DNA of 9,313 bases from Dehalococcoidia bacterium (GTDB lineage: Bacteria; Chloroflexota; Dehalococcoidia; Dehalococcoidales; CSSed11-197). Shown here in pieces: positions 1-5,400 of this stretch. The position numbers and the translations under genes are program-made. The DNA lies in assembly GCA_003552785.1 (NCBI GenBank), contig PUOQ01000043.1, positions 1-9,313 of the forward strand, in the 5' to 3' direction. Within the stretch, counting starts at the first letter, position 1, and every line of letters starts with the position of its first letter. The notes under the pieces are model-generated. The model saw only the letters and a program-made list of their open reading frames with translations, was not told the origin of the DNA and ran no database searches.

Positions 1-1108
1 ATCGGTTGATACCCCGGTGCAGACCGGAATCAAGTCCATTGATAGCATGTTTCCCATCGGCCGTGGGCAGAGGGAGCTTATTATCGGTGACCGTTCAACC
101 GGCAAGACCGCAGTTGCTCTTGATGCGATTATAAATCAGGCCAAGGGCGACCTTACCTGCATTTACGTTGCCATTGGACAGAAGGCTTCAAGGGTAGCTC
201 AAGTAGTAGCCCAGCTGGAAGCCAACGGCGCTATGGAGCATACTATTGTGGTAGCGGCAAATGCTTCTGAATCGGTTGCACTTCAGTACCTTGCTCCTTA
301 TGCCGGTTGTGCAATTGGTGAAGAGTTTATGGAACAGGGCAAGGAAGCTCTGATTGTATATGATGACCTTTCAAAACACGCCTGGGCTTACCGGCAAATG
401 TCGCTGCTGTTGCGGCGCCCTCCCGGCCGTGAAGCATACCCCGGCGATGTGTTTTATCTTCACAGCCGTTTGCTAGAAAGGGCTGCTAAATTGAATAAGG
501 AAAATGGCGGCGGATCCCTGACTGCTTTGCCCATTATTGAAACACAGGCAGGAGATGTTTCCGCCTATGTCCCAACCAATGTGATTTCAATCACAGATGG
601 TCAGATATATATGGAAGCCGATCTTTTTAACGCCGGTATACGCCCGGCTATTAATGTTGGCCTTTCGGTGTCCCGCGTTGGTAGTGCGGCTCAAATCAAG
701 GCAATGAAACAGGTAGCCGGCAAGTTGAAGCTGGAAATGGCCCAGTACAGGGAACTTGCAGCTTTTGCGCAATTTGGAGCTTCAGATCTTGATAAAGCTA
801 CGCGCAATCAGCTGGAAAAAGGTAAGCGTATTACAGAAATACTAAAGCAACCCCAGTATAAACCCATTCCAGTAGAACACCAGGTTATGATTTTTTATGC
901 TATAACCAATAATTACCTGGATGATATATCCGTTGAAGAAGTTAAACAGTTTGAGTCTTCTTTTTATGATTTTGTTGAAAGGGAGCGATCGAAGCTGGGT
1001 GAAAACATCGTAAAAGAGGGTAAAATCACCCCGGAGATCGAAAAAGAGCTCAAAGAAGCCCTGGAAGCTTTTAAAGTGACTTTTTCAGCCGGGAAGAAAA
1101 AGGAGTAG
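1..1108 (+). CDS. atpA: ATP synthase F1 subunit alpha, 5'-truncated by window edge
   Basis: Non-catalytic nucleotide-binding subunit of the F1 head, which alternates with beta in the alpha3beta3 ring on the cytoplasmic face of the membrane. The reading frame is open from base 2 (SVDTPVQTG...), so the GTG at position 17 is an internal valine and not a start. About 140 N-terminal residues seem to be missing compared with the roughly 510-residue family. The Walker A loop GDRSTGKT is at 86-109. The RRPPGREAYPGDVFYLHSRLLERA segment typical of alpha lies near 415-485. The arginine finger is in SVSRVG (Arg codon 674-676), and the QYRELAAFAQF segment follows. The C terminus is lysine-rich (AGKKKE) and ends in TAG. 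It is the first visible gene of the atp operon, 12 bp before atpG. The family assignment is certain, and only the 5' end is unknown. Confidence 0.98.
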   Translation, partial: SVDTPVQTGIKSIDSMFPIGRGQRELIIGDRSTGKTAVALDAIINQAKGDLTCIYVAIGQKASRVAQVVAQLEANGAMEHTIVVAANASESVALQYLAPYAGCAIGEEFMEQGKEALIVYDDLSKHAWAYRQMSLLLRRPPGREAYPGDVFYLHSRLLERAAKLNKENGGGSLTALPIIETQAGDVSAYVPTNVISITDGQIYMEADLFNAGIRPAINVGLSVSRVGSAAQIKAMKQVAGKLKLEMAQYRELAAFAQFGASDLDKATRNQLEKGKRITEILKQPQYKPIPVEHQVMIFYAITNNYLDDISVEEVKQFESSFYDFVERERSKLGENIVKEGKITPEIEKELKEALEAFKVTFSAGKKKE

Positions 1109-1109
1109 C

Positions 1110-1114
1110 AGGAG
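1110..1114 (+). promoter_or_regulatory. Ribosome binding site for atpG that supports a TTG start
   Basis: AGGAG lies just after the atpA TAG stop and 6 nt before TTG at 1121. It is well placed for that codon. The protein read from it begins MANIRLIKRRIRSV, the normal N terminus of gamma subunits, and no ATG is available nearby. The rare TTG start is therefore the supported one. Confidence 0.8.
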
Positions 1115-1120
1115 CATCTT

Positions 1121-2044
1121 TTGGCCAACATTCGTTTAATAAAGCGGCGCATTCGCAGTGTACAAAACACGGCTAAGATCACACGAGCCATGGAGATGGT
1201 GGCTGCTTCCAAAATGCGCAAAGCCCAGGAACGGGGTTTGGCAGGCAGGCCTTACTCTGAAAAATTGATTCAGGTCATTATCGATCTGGCCAAAGCTACC
1301 CAGTCAAGGGAAGGGAGTGCGATCCACCCTCTCCTGGAGAAACGGGAAGATGTAAAGAAAATTGCTATGATAATGATATCCCCCGACAGGGGGATGTGTG
1401 GCGGCCTTATCAGCAACCTCAACCGCAAGGTGGGGTATTTTTTGCTTGAGAAATCTGCCCCTGCAGAAATTGTGGCGGTAGGCCGGAAAAGCGTTGATTT
1501 CCTTAAACGTTCCGGCAGGCATATAACTGCCGAGTTTACCAATATGGGGGACAGACCTTCTTTTTTGGATACTCTGCCAATTTCACGCATAGTACTGGAT
1601 GAATTTTCAAGTGGTGCCGTAGATGAGGTCTACCTGGCTTACAGCCGGTTTATAAATACGGTTAACCAGGAACCCGTAATAGAAAAATTGTTGCCGGTTG
1701 ACCCGGAGCTGTTTGCAAAAATGCTGGGCGAGCCCGATTCATCCGGTACTTCAGAAGAGCTTTCTTCCAGTCAGGAGGTTGAGCATATATATGAACCTGA
1801 TGCCAACCGGGTGTTGAACGAACTTCTCCCCCGGTATGTTGAGATGAGGGTGTACCAGGTGATGCTGGAATCCATAGCCAGTGAGCAATCAGCTCGCATG
1901 GTAGCCATGCGCAATGCTACCGGAAATGCTCAGGACCTGGTAGAAGATTTAACTCTGTCTTATAACAAGGCGCGTCAGGATGTTATTACCCGGGAATTGC
2001 TGGATATCACCGCAGGTAAAATGGCTTTGGAACAGGAGACATAA
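1121..2044 (+). CDS. atpG: ATP synthase F1 subunit gamma
   Basis: Central rotor-stalk subunit. Its coiled-coil N- and C-terminal helices turn inside the alpha3beta3 ring and couple proton flow to catalysis. At 307 residues it is slightly longer than the usual 285-290. The conserved N-terminal helix (about residues 2-32) contains SVQNTAKITRAMEMVAASKM. The middle has the Rossmann-like part with DRGMCGGLISNLN near residues 88-100. A serine/acid-rich stretch near residues 200-220 (EPDSSGTSEELSSSQEVE) accounts for the extra length and falls in a region that varies across the family. The C-terminal helix carries ARMVAMRNATGNAQDLVEDL and a diverged tail (ITAGKMALEQET). The start is TTG at 1121, with AGGAG 6 nt upstream. 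Two TAA stops in tandem precede atpD. Confidence 0.97.
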   Translation: MANIRLIKRRIRSVQNTAKITRAMEMVAASKMRKAQERGLAGRPYSEKLIQVIIDLAKATQSREGSAIHPLLEKREDVKKIAMIMISPDRGMCGGLISNLNRKVGYFLLEKSAPAEIVAVGRKSVDFLKRSGRHITAEFTNMGDRPSFLDTLPISRIVLDEFSSGAVDEVYLAYSRFINTVNQEPVIEKLLPVDPELFAKMLGEPDSSGTSEELSSSQEVEHIYEPDANRVLNELLPRYVEMRVYQVMLESIASEQSARMVAMRNATGNAQDLVEDLTLSYNKARQDVITRELLDITAGKMALEQET

Positions 2045-2047
2045 TAA

Positions 2048-3460
2048 ATGGCAAAAGAAAAAACATCAACAGCAACAGGAAAAGTGGTACAGGTAATAGG
2101 CTCGGTGGTGGATATAGAATTTCCGCCGGGTGAAATGCCATCACTTTTTAATGCTGTAGAAATCAATGTTGACGATTTAAAAATTACGCTTGAAGTTCAG
2201 GGGCACATTGGTAATGGCTGGGCCAGGTGCCTGTCACTCATGCCCACTGATGGTCTTGCCAGGGGTGTTGAGGCAAAAGATACCGGGGCTCCAATTCGGG
2301 TACCGGTAGGTAAATCTACTCTGGGGCGCATTTTCAATGTTTTGGGGCTCCCGCTCGATGAAAAAGGTGAAGTAAAGGCTGAAGAATACTGGCCGATTCA
2401 TAGGGATCCACCTTCATTTGATGAGCAACAAGCAACATTACAGGTATTAGAAACTGGAATTAAGGTGATTGATCTTATTTCACCCTTTGCCAAGGGGGGG
2501 AAAGTTGGCGCTTATGGAGGCGCTGGCGTTGGTAAGACGGTTATTATCCAGGAACTTATTCGAAATATTGCAACCGAGCATGGTGGATATTCGGTATTTG
2601 CCGGTGTAGGAGAACGTTCCAGAGAAGGTAACGACCTCTGGCATGAGATGCAGGAGTCTGGTGTTATTGAAAAAACCTGCCTCGTATTCGGTCAGATGAA
2701 TGAGTTGCCTGCGGTGCGCTTGCGCGTTGCTCTTACAGGGCTAACCATGGCTGAATATTTTCGCGATGTAGGCCGGCAGGATGTGCTACTGTTTATTGAT
2801 AACATCTATCGTTATACACTGGCCGGTATGGAGGTTTCAGCCTTGCTGGGGCGAATGCCTTCGGCGGTTGGTTATCAGCCCACACTGGCTACTGAAATGG
2901 GCATGTTACAGGAGAGGATTACTTCAACCAAGCAGGGATCAATCACCTCTTTCCAGGCGATTTATGTTCCTGCCGATGACTATACCGACCCGGGTGTTGT
3001 GGCTACTTTCGGCCATCTTGATTCGGTCATCGCGCTGGAGCGTTCACTGGCCGAGCAGGCACTTTACCCGGCAGTTGATCCACTGGGCTCAACTTCCCGA
3101 ATTCTGGCGCCGGAAAACGTTGGTGAAGATCACTACAACGTAGCCCGTGAGGTGCAGAAGGTTCTTCAGAGGTATAAAGACCTGCAGGATGTTATTGCTA
3201 TTCTGGGTATCGAGGAGCTTTCGGAAGAGGACAAGCTGACCGTAGCCAGGGCTCGCAAAATACAGCGCTTTCTTACCCAGCCGTTCTATGTGGGTGAAGT
3301 TTTCACCGGGCGCGAAGGGAAATATGTTCCCATCAGCGAGACAGTGCGCGGGTTTAAAGAAATATTAGAAGGCAAGCATGATGAACTGCCGGAACAGGCA
3401 TTCTATATGGTTGGTACTATCGAAGAAGCAGTAGAAGCCGCTAAAAAACTGGCTGAATAG
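2048..3460 (+). CDS. atpD: ATP synthase F1 subunit beta, catalytic
   Basis: Catalytic subunit that binds ADP and phosphate and makes ATP in the F1 head. Its 470 residues are a normal length. The N-terminal beta-barrel (about 1-85) is followed by the P-loop GGAGVGKT at residues 157-164 (Lys163, Thr164). The general-base glutamate is Glu189 in GVGERSREGND. The Walker B region is LLFIDNIYRYTLAG, and VSALLGRMPSAVGYQPTL follows. The lever-arm loop reads EELSEED at residues 389-395, with Glu in place of the usual first Asp. The C terminus is the standard LPEQAFYMVGTIEEAVEAAKKL. One oddity is MNELPAVR at residues 217-224, where most beta subunits have MNEPPGAR; the arginine is kept. The start follows two TAA codons of atpG, with AGGAG at 2034-2038 inside the atpG end, 9 nt away. 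Confidence 0.98.
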   Translation: MAKEKTSTATGKVVQVIGSVVDIEFPPGEMPSLFNAVEINVDDLKITLEVQGHIGNGWARCLSLMPTDGLARGVEAKDTGAPIRVPVGKSTLGRIFNVLGLPLDEKGEVKAEEYWPIHRDPPSFDEQQATLQVLETGIKVIDLISPFAKGGKVGAYGGAGVGKTVIIQELIRNIATEHGGYSVFAGVGERSREGNDLWHEMQESGVIEKTCLVFGQMNELPAVRLRVALTGLTMAEYFRDVGRQDVLLFIDNIYRYTLAGMEVSALLGRMPSAVGYQPTLATEMGMLQERITSTKQGSITSFQAIYVPADDYTDPGVVATFGHLDSVIALERSLAEQALYPAVDPLGSTSRILAPENVGEDHYNVAREVQKVLQRYKDLQDVIAILGIEELSEEDKLTVARARKIQRFLTQPFYVGEVFTGREGKYVPISETVRGFKEILEGKHDELPEQAFYMVGTIEEAVEAAKKLAE

Positions 3461-3469
3461 AGCTTAATA

Positions 3470-3895
3470 ATGTCGAAAATTAAACTGGATATTGTTACGC
3501 CGGAAGAATCCGTCTTTTCAGAAGAAGTGGATATGCTGGTGGCCCCCGGTATTGAAGGGCAGCTGGGTATACTGCCGCATCATACTCCACTGATGACCAT
3601 TCTTGATATCGGTGAATTGATAATCCGCAAAGGCAAAGAGGAGCAGTTTCTTGCTATCGGCGGAGGCTATCTTGAGGTAAAACCCGACAGGGTAATCGTG
3701 CTCGCCGATGTTGCCGAGAGGGCTGAAGATATAGATGTATCCCGCGCAGAGGATGCTAAGGAACGGGCGCAAAAGAGTATGAAAGAAGAATCTGCCGACA
3801 TGGATGTCGCTCAGGCAGAAGCAGCTTTGAAGCGCTCTCTGATACGTTTGAAGGTTGCTACGCGGCGCCGCCACCGGCGGCAACAGCAGGCTTAA
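3470..3895 (+). CDS. atpC: ATP synthase F1 subunit epsilon
   Basis: Small subunit joining gamma to the c-ring. In many bacteria its C-terminal helices inhibit ATP hydrolysis. At 141 residues it has both parts: an N-terminal beta-sandwich (about 1-85, with LVAPGIEGQLGILPHHTPL and IGGGYLEVKPDRVIVLAD) and a C-terminal helical hairpin (about 88-135). The sequence I-D-x-x-R-A at residues 88-93 matches the ATP-binding motif described for Bacillus PS3 epsilon, so ATP sensing by this subunit is possible. The tail is very basic (RRRHRRQQQA). It lies 9 bp after atpD with no convincing Shine-Dalgarno sequence, so it probably depends on coupling to atpD. It is the last gene of the operon and is followed by a hairpin. 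Confidence 0.96.
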   Translation: MSKIKLDIVTPEESVFSEEVDMLVAPGIEGQLGILPHHTPLMTILDIGELIIRKGKEEQFLAIGGGYLEVKPDRVIVLADVAERAEDIDVSRAEDAKERAQKSMKEESADMDVAQAEAALKRSLIRLKVATRRRHRRQQQA

Positions 3896-3900
3896 TCACA

Positions 3901-3926
3901 AAAGCCCGGTATAAAAACCGGGCTTT
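3901..3926 (+). terminator. Hairpin terminator after the atp operon
   Basis: A perfect 10-bp stem, AAAGCCCGGT / ACCGGGCTTT, encloses a 6-nt loop (ATAAAA) and begins 5 nt after the atpC stop. The T run after the stem is short (TTT within the arm, then AACTATTTT), so it is a weak form of intrinsic terminator on the + strand. The A run on its left side could let it also work on the - strand. The position at the end of atpC supports the call. Confidence 0.8.
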
Positions 3927-3975
3927 AACTATTTTGGCAAAGAAATATTTATATTCTGCAGTTAATAAGCCGTTT

Positions 3976-4031
3976 AAAAAACAACAAACCCCCTCTATAA
4001 CTCTGTGTGAGAGCTGTAAAGGGAGGTTTGT
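3976..4031 (-). terminator. Terminator of the rpsP-khpA operon
   Basis: Read on the - strand, an imperfect long stem ends in GGTTTGT and is followed by TGTTTTTT. The outer arm pairs 7 bp (ACAAACC at 3984-3990 with GGTTTGT at 4025-4031). Pairing continues after one mismatch. A small inner hairpin, CTCT / AGAG, lies at 4001-4013. The structure starts about 18 nt past the khpA stop and faces the atp terminator, as expected for convergent operons. Confidence 0.75.
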
Positions 4032-4049
4032 ATTAAAAGCAGATTGATC

Positions 4050-4280
4050 TTAGAGGATTTCCAGGGAAGCTTTGGTTCCAGCTTTAGCTGCTTTTACCCT
4101 GATTAGAGTTCGCATAGCCTGAGCAATGCGTCCCTGCTTGCCGATTATGCGACCCTTATCTTCATCGGCCACCTGAAGTTTTAGAACGATTCCGTCCTCT
4201 TCACTCGTTTCCTCAGTAACCACCACATCATCGGGTGCGTTTACCAGTGATTTTGCGATGTATTCAACCAGTTCTTTCAT
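4050..4280 (-). CDS. khpA: KH-domain RNA-binding protein KhpA (YlqC family)
   Basis: A 76-residue single type II KH-domain protein of the YlqC/KhpA family, a small cytoplasmic RNA-binding protein that in Firmicutes works with KhpB. The N-terminal helix reads MKELVEYIAKSLVN. The GxxG RNA-binding loop is GKQG at residues 47-50 within GRIIGKQGRIAQAMRTLIR, and a final beta strand ends LEIL. The length is typical. The start ATG has AAGGAG 5 nt upstream, which overlaps the TAA of rpsP, and the two genes are 9 bp apart. Following rpsP is the classic arrangement. Here, however, the transcript ends after khpA, where many bacteria continue with rimM and trmD. Family assignment is firm. The regulatory partner in this organism is unknown. 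Confidence 0.93.
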   Translation of the reverse strand: MKELVEYIAKSLVNAPDDVVVTEETSEEDGIVLKLQVADEDKGRIIGKQGRIAQAMRTLIRVKAAKAGTKASLEIL

Positions 4281-4289
4281 GGTTACTCC

Positions 4290-4547
4290 TTATGCTGACT
4301 TGATCTTATCCATTATGCCGGCCTTGGTAAGCAACCTGGCGGCGGTAACGGTTGGTTGAGCTCCGGTTTTGAGCCATTTTATCGCAGCTTCTTCGTCAAC
4401 TTTAAATGTTTCCGGTTCTGTTAGAGGGTTATAAAACCCGATAATTTCTATAAAGGCTCCATTCCTGGGAGACTCGCTGTCGGCAACTACCAATCTATAG
4501 CTGGGCTTTTTAGGTGCGCCCACACGCCTTAACCTGATTTTAACCAC
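4290..4547 (-). CDS. rpsP: Small ribosomal subunit protein bS16
   Basis: Primary-type assembly protein of the 30S subunit that contacts 16S rRNA. At 85 residues it is close to the usual 80-90. It carries the family signature: VKIRLRRVGAPKKPSYRLVVADSESPRNG at the N terminus, then IEIIGFYNPLTEP, and a lysine/alanine-rich end (WLKTGAQPTVTAARLLTKAGI). The start is GTG at 4547, supported by AAGGAGG (4558-4552 on the - strand) 4 nt upstream and by the conserved MVKIRLRR beginning. It is transcribed from its own promoter, opposite to nfi, and is followed by khpA. No ffh lies upstream on this strand, unlike many bacterial rpsP operons. Confidence 0.97.
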   Translation of the reverse strand: MVKIRLRRVGAPKKPSYRLVVADSESPRNGAFIEIIGFYNPLTEPETFKVDEEAAIKWLKTGAQPTVTAARLLTKAGIMDKIKSA

Positions 4548-4551
4548 GTTC

Positions 4552-4558
4552 CCTCCTT
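4552..4558 (-). promoter_or_regulatory. Ribosome binding site for rpsP (GTG start)
   Basis: AAGGAGG on the - strand, a near-perfect complement to the 16S rRNA tail, lies 4 nt before GTG. It fixes the rpsP start. The predicted transcript leader is only about 16 nt. Confidence 0.85.
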
Positions 4559-4569
4559 ATCAGGTGCTA

Positions 4570-4598
4570 ATTATGCCGCATTCAGGCGGTGCTGTCAA
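4570..4598 (-). promoter_or_regulatory. sigma70-type promoter of rpsP-khpA
   Basis: On the - strand a perfect -35 box TTGACA (4598-4593) is separated by 17 bp from a -10 box CATAAT (4575-4570). Transcription would start near 4563, giving a short leader that contains the rpsP Shine-Dalgarno sequence. The box quality, spacing and position all agree. Confidence 0.85.
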
Positions 4599-4602
4599 CA
4601 GG

Positions 4603-4616
4603 GGTTTACATAAACC
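4603..4616. repeat. Small palindrome between divergent promoters
   Basis: GGTTTA-CA-TAAACC is a perfect inverted repeat with 6-bp arms and a 2-bp centre, lying 4 bp beyond the rpsP -35 box. Its size and placement would suit an operator for a dimeric regulator. A palindrome of this length can arise by chance in an AT-rich intergenic region, so the function is only a suggestion. Confidence 0.4.
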
Positions 4617-4656
4617 ACAAACAGCAATTCAAGGCATAATTACTACACATCGGTGT

Positions 4657-4686
4657 TTGATTATACCTGTTTCAGGTGGTTATAAT
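4657..4686 (+). promoter_or_regulatory. sigma70-type promoter of nfi
   Basis: A -35-like TTGATT (4657-4662), an 18-bp spacer and a consensus -10 box TATAAT (4681-4686) would start transcription near 4693. The spacer holds a small inverted repeat, ACCTG-TTT-CAGGT (4665-4677). The predicted start site is about 15 nt before the nfi ATG at 4708 and coincides with an in-frame GTG at 4693. Confidence 0.75.
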
Positions 4687-4707
4687 TTGGGTGTGGTTGA
4701 AAGCCCG

Positions 4708-5394
4708 ATGCATCTGTCTGGCTGCTCATTTGTCGAAGCAGCAGCCGTTCAGCGCCGGCTCGCAAAGCTTGTTGAAGCCCGGGGTGAAGTGGCTTCGCCG
4801 GGGTTCATAGCCGGTGTCGATGTTTCAGTAAGCGGGAGAACCGGTAAAGGTTGTGCAGCGGTGGCCGTACTTAGTTTTCCTGGATTAAAGGTTGTCGATG
4901 CGGCGGTTGAGGCTGGACCGGTAGAATTTCCCTATATTCCAGGTCTTTTATCCTTCATTGAGCTTCCTCTGGAATTTTCTGCCTGGAAGCAGCTGGAAAT
5001 AAAGCCCGATCTGGTAATCGTTGATGGCCATGGCATCGCCCATCCACGGCGCCTGGGAATTGCTGCCCACTTTGGTTTGATGGTGGATGTTCCTGTTATC
5101 GGTTGTGCCAAGTCTTTGCTGTGTGGAAAATATGATCAACCCGGGGTAAAAGCCGGTAGCTCAAGCCCCATGGTTGATGGAGAAGAGGTTATCGGTGTAG
5201 TATTGCGTACCAGGGATGGGGTGCGCCCGGTGTTTGTTTCGCCGGGCAACCATATTGGCCTGGAAGATGCTGCCGGGTGGGTGATGAAGGCTTGCTCCGG
5301 ATACCGTTTACCCGAGCCGCTGAGGCAGGCTCATTTAATGGCCGGAGAAGCAAATACTGGTATAATTAATAAGCTAAAAAGGGCAAGGAGATAA
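4708..5394 (+). CDS. nfi: Endonuclease V (deoxyinosine 3' endonuclease)
   Basis: DNA repair nuclease that cuts the second phosphodiester bond 3' of deoxyinosine and related deaminated bases, in a Mg-dependent reaction. From ATG 4708 it has 228 residues, the family's usual size. Landmarks are GVDVSV (Asp38), PYIPGLLSF (Tyr76), Glu85, VDGHGIAHPRRLG (Asp106, His112), Lys135 in GCAKSLLCGK, and the C-terminal YRLPEPLRQAH. These correspond to catalytic or DNA-contact residues known from E. coli and Thermotoga EndoV. At the site where those proteins have PGH or TGH, this one has PGNH (Asn181, His182). The frame is open back to 4564, but the promoter TATAAT lies inside that extension, so a longer protein is unlikely. 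The Shine-Dalgarno sequence for 4708 is weak (GAAAG), and an in-frame GTG at 4693 is an alternative, possibly leaderless start. Confidence 0.93.
   Translation: MHLSGCSFVEAAAVQRRLAKLVEARGEVASPGFIAGVDVSVSGRTGKGCAAVAVLSFPGLKVVDAAVEAGPVEFPYIPGLLSFIELPLEFSAWKQLEIKPDLVIVDGHGIAHPRRLGIAAHFGLMVDVPVIGCAKSLLCGKYDQPGVKAGSSSPMVDGEEVIGVVLRTRDGVRPVFVSPGNHIGLEDAAGWVMKACSGYRLPEPLRQAHLMAGEANTGIINKLKRARR
5358..5366 (+). promoter_or_regulatory. Extended -10 promoter for prfB inside the nfi 3' end
   Basis: TGG-TATAAT is a perfect extended -10 element (TGn followed by TATAAT). No good -35 box is visible 17 bp upstream, and extended -10 promoters do not need one. Transcription would begin near 5373, leaving a leader of about 27 nt that contains AAGGAG (5385-5390), 10 nt before the prfB ATG. 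This would let prfB and later genes be transcribed apart from nfi. Confidence 0.6.
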
Positions 5395-5400
5395 GTAAGA

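Noticed and set aside
17..19. GTG at 17 as the atpA start
   Set aside because: The frame is open to the window edge, the preceding residues (SVDTPVQTG) match internal alpha-subunit sequence, and about 140 residues would be missing.
1798..1860. Gamma-subunit insertion as a novel domain
   Set aside because: The serine/acid-rich stretch before IYEPDANRVLNELLPRYV falls where gamma subunits normally vary in length, so it is within family range.
3984..4031. Riboswitch or small RNA in the atpC/khpA gap
   Set aside because: The structure is explained by a - strand terminator with a T run, and no conserved riboswitch core is recognisable.
4660..4665. A second -10 box (TATAAT on the - strand) in the nfi/rpsP intergenic region
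   Set aside because: No -35 box is found at the right distance and no TG extension is present. It overlaps the nfi -35 region.
4564..4707. Longer endonuclease V starting at 4564 or at the ATG near 4573
   Set aside because: The extension contains both divergent promoters, does not resemble the EndoV N terminus and would make the protein about 48 residues longer than the family.
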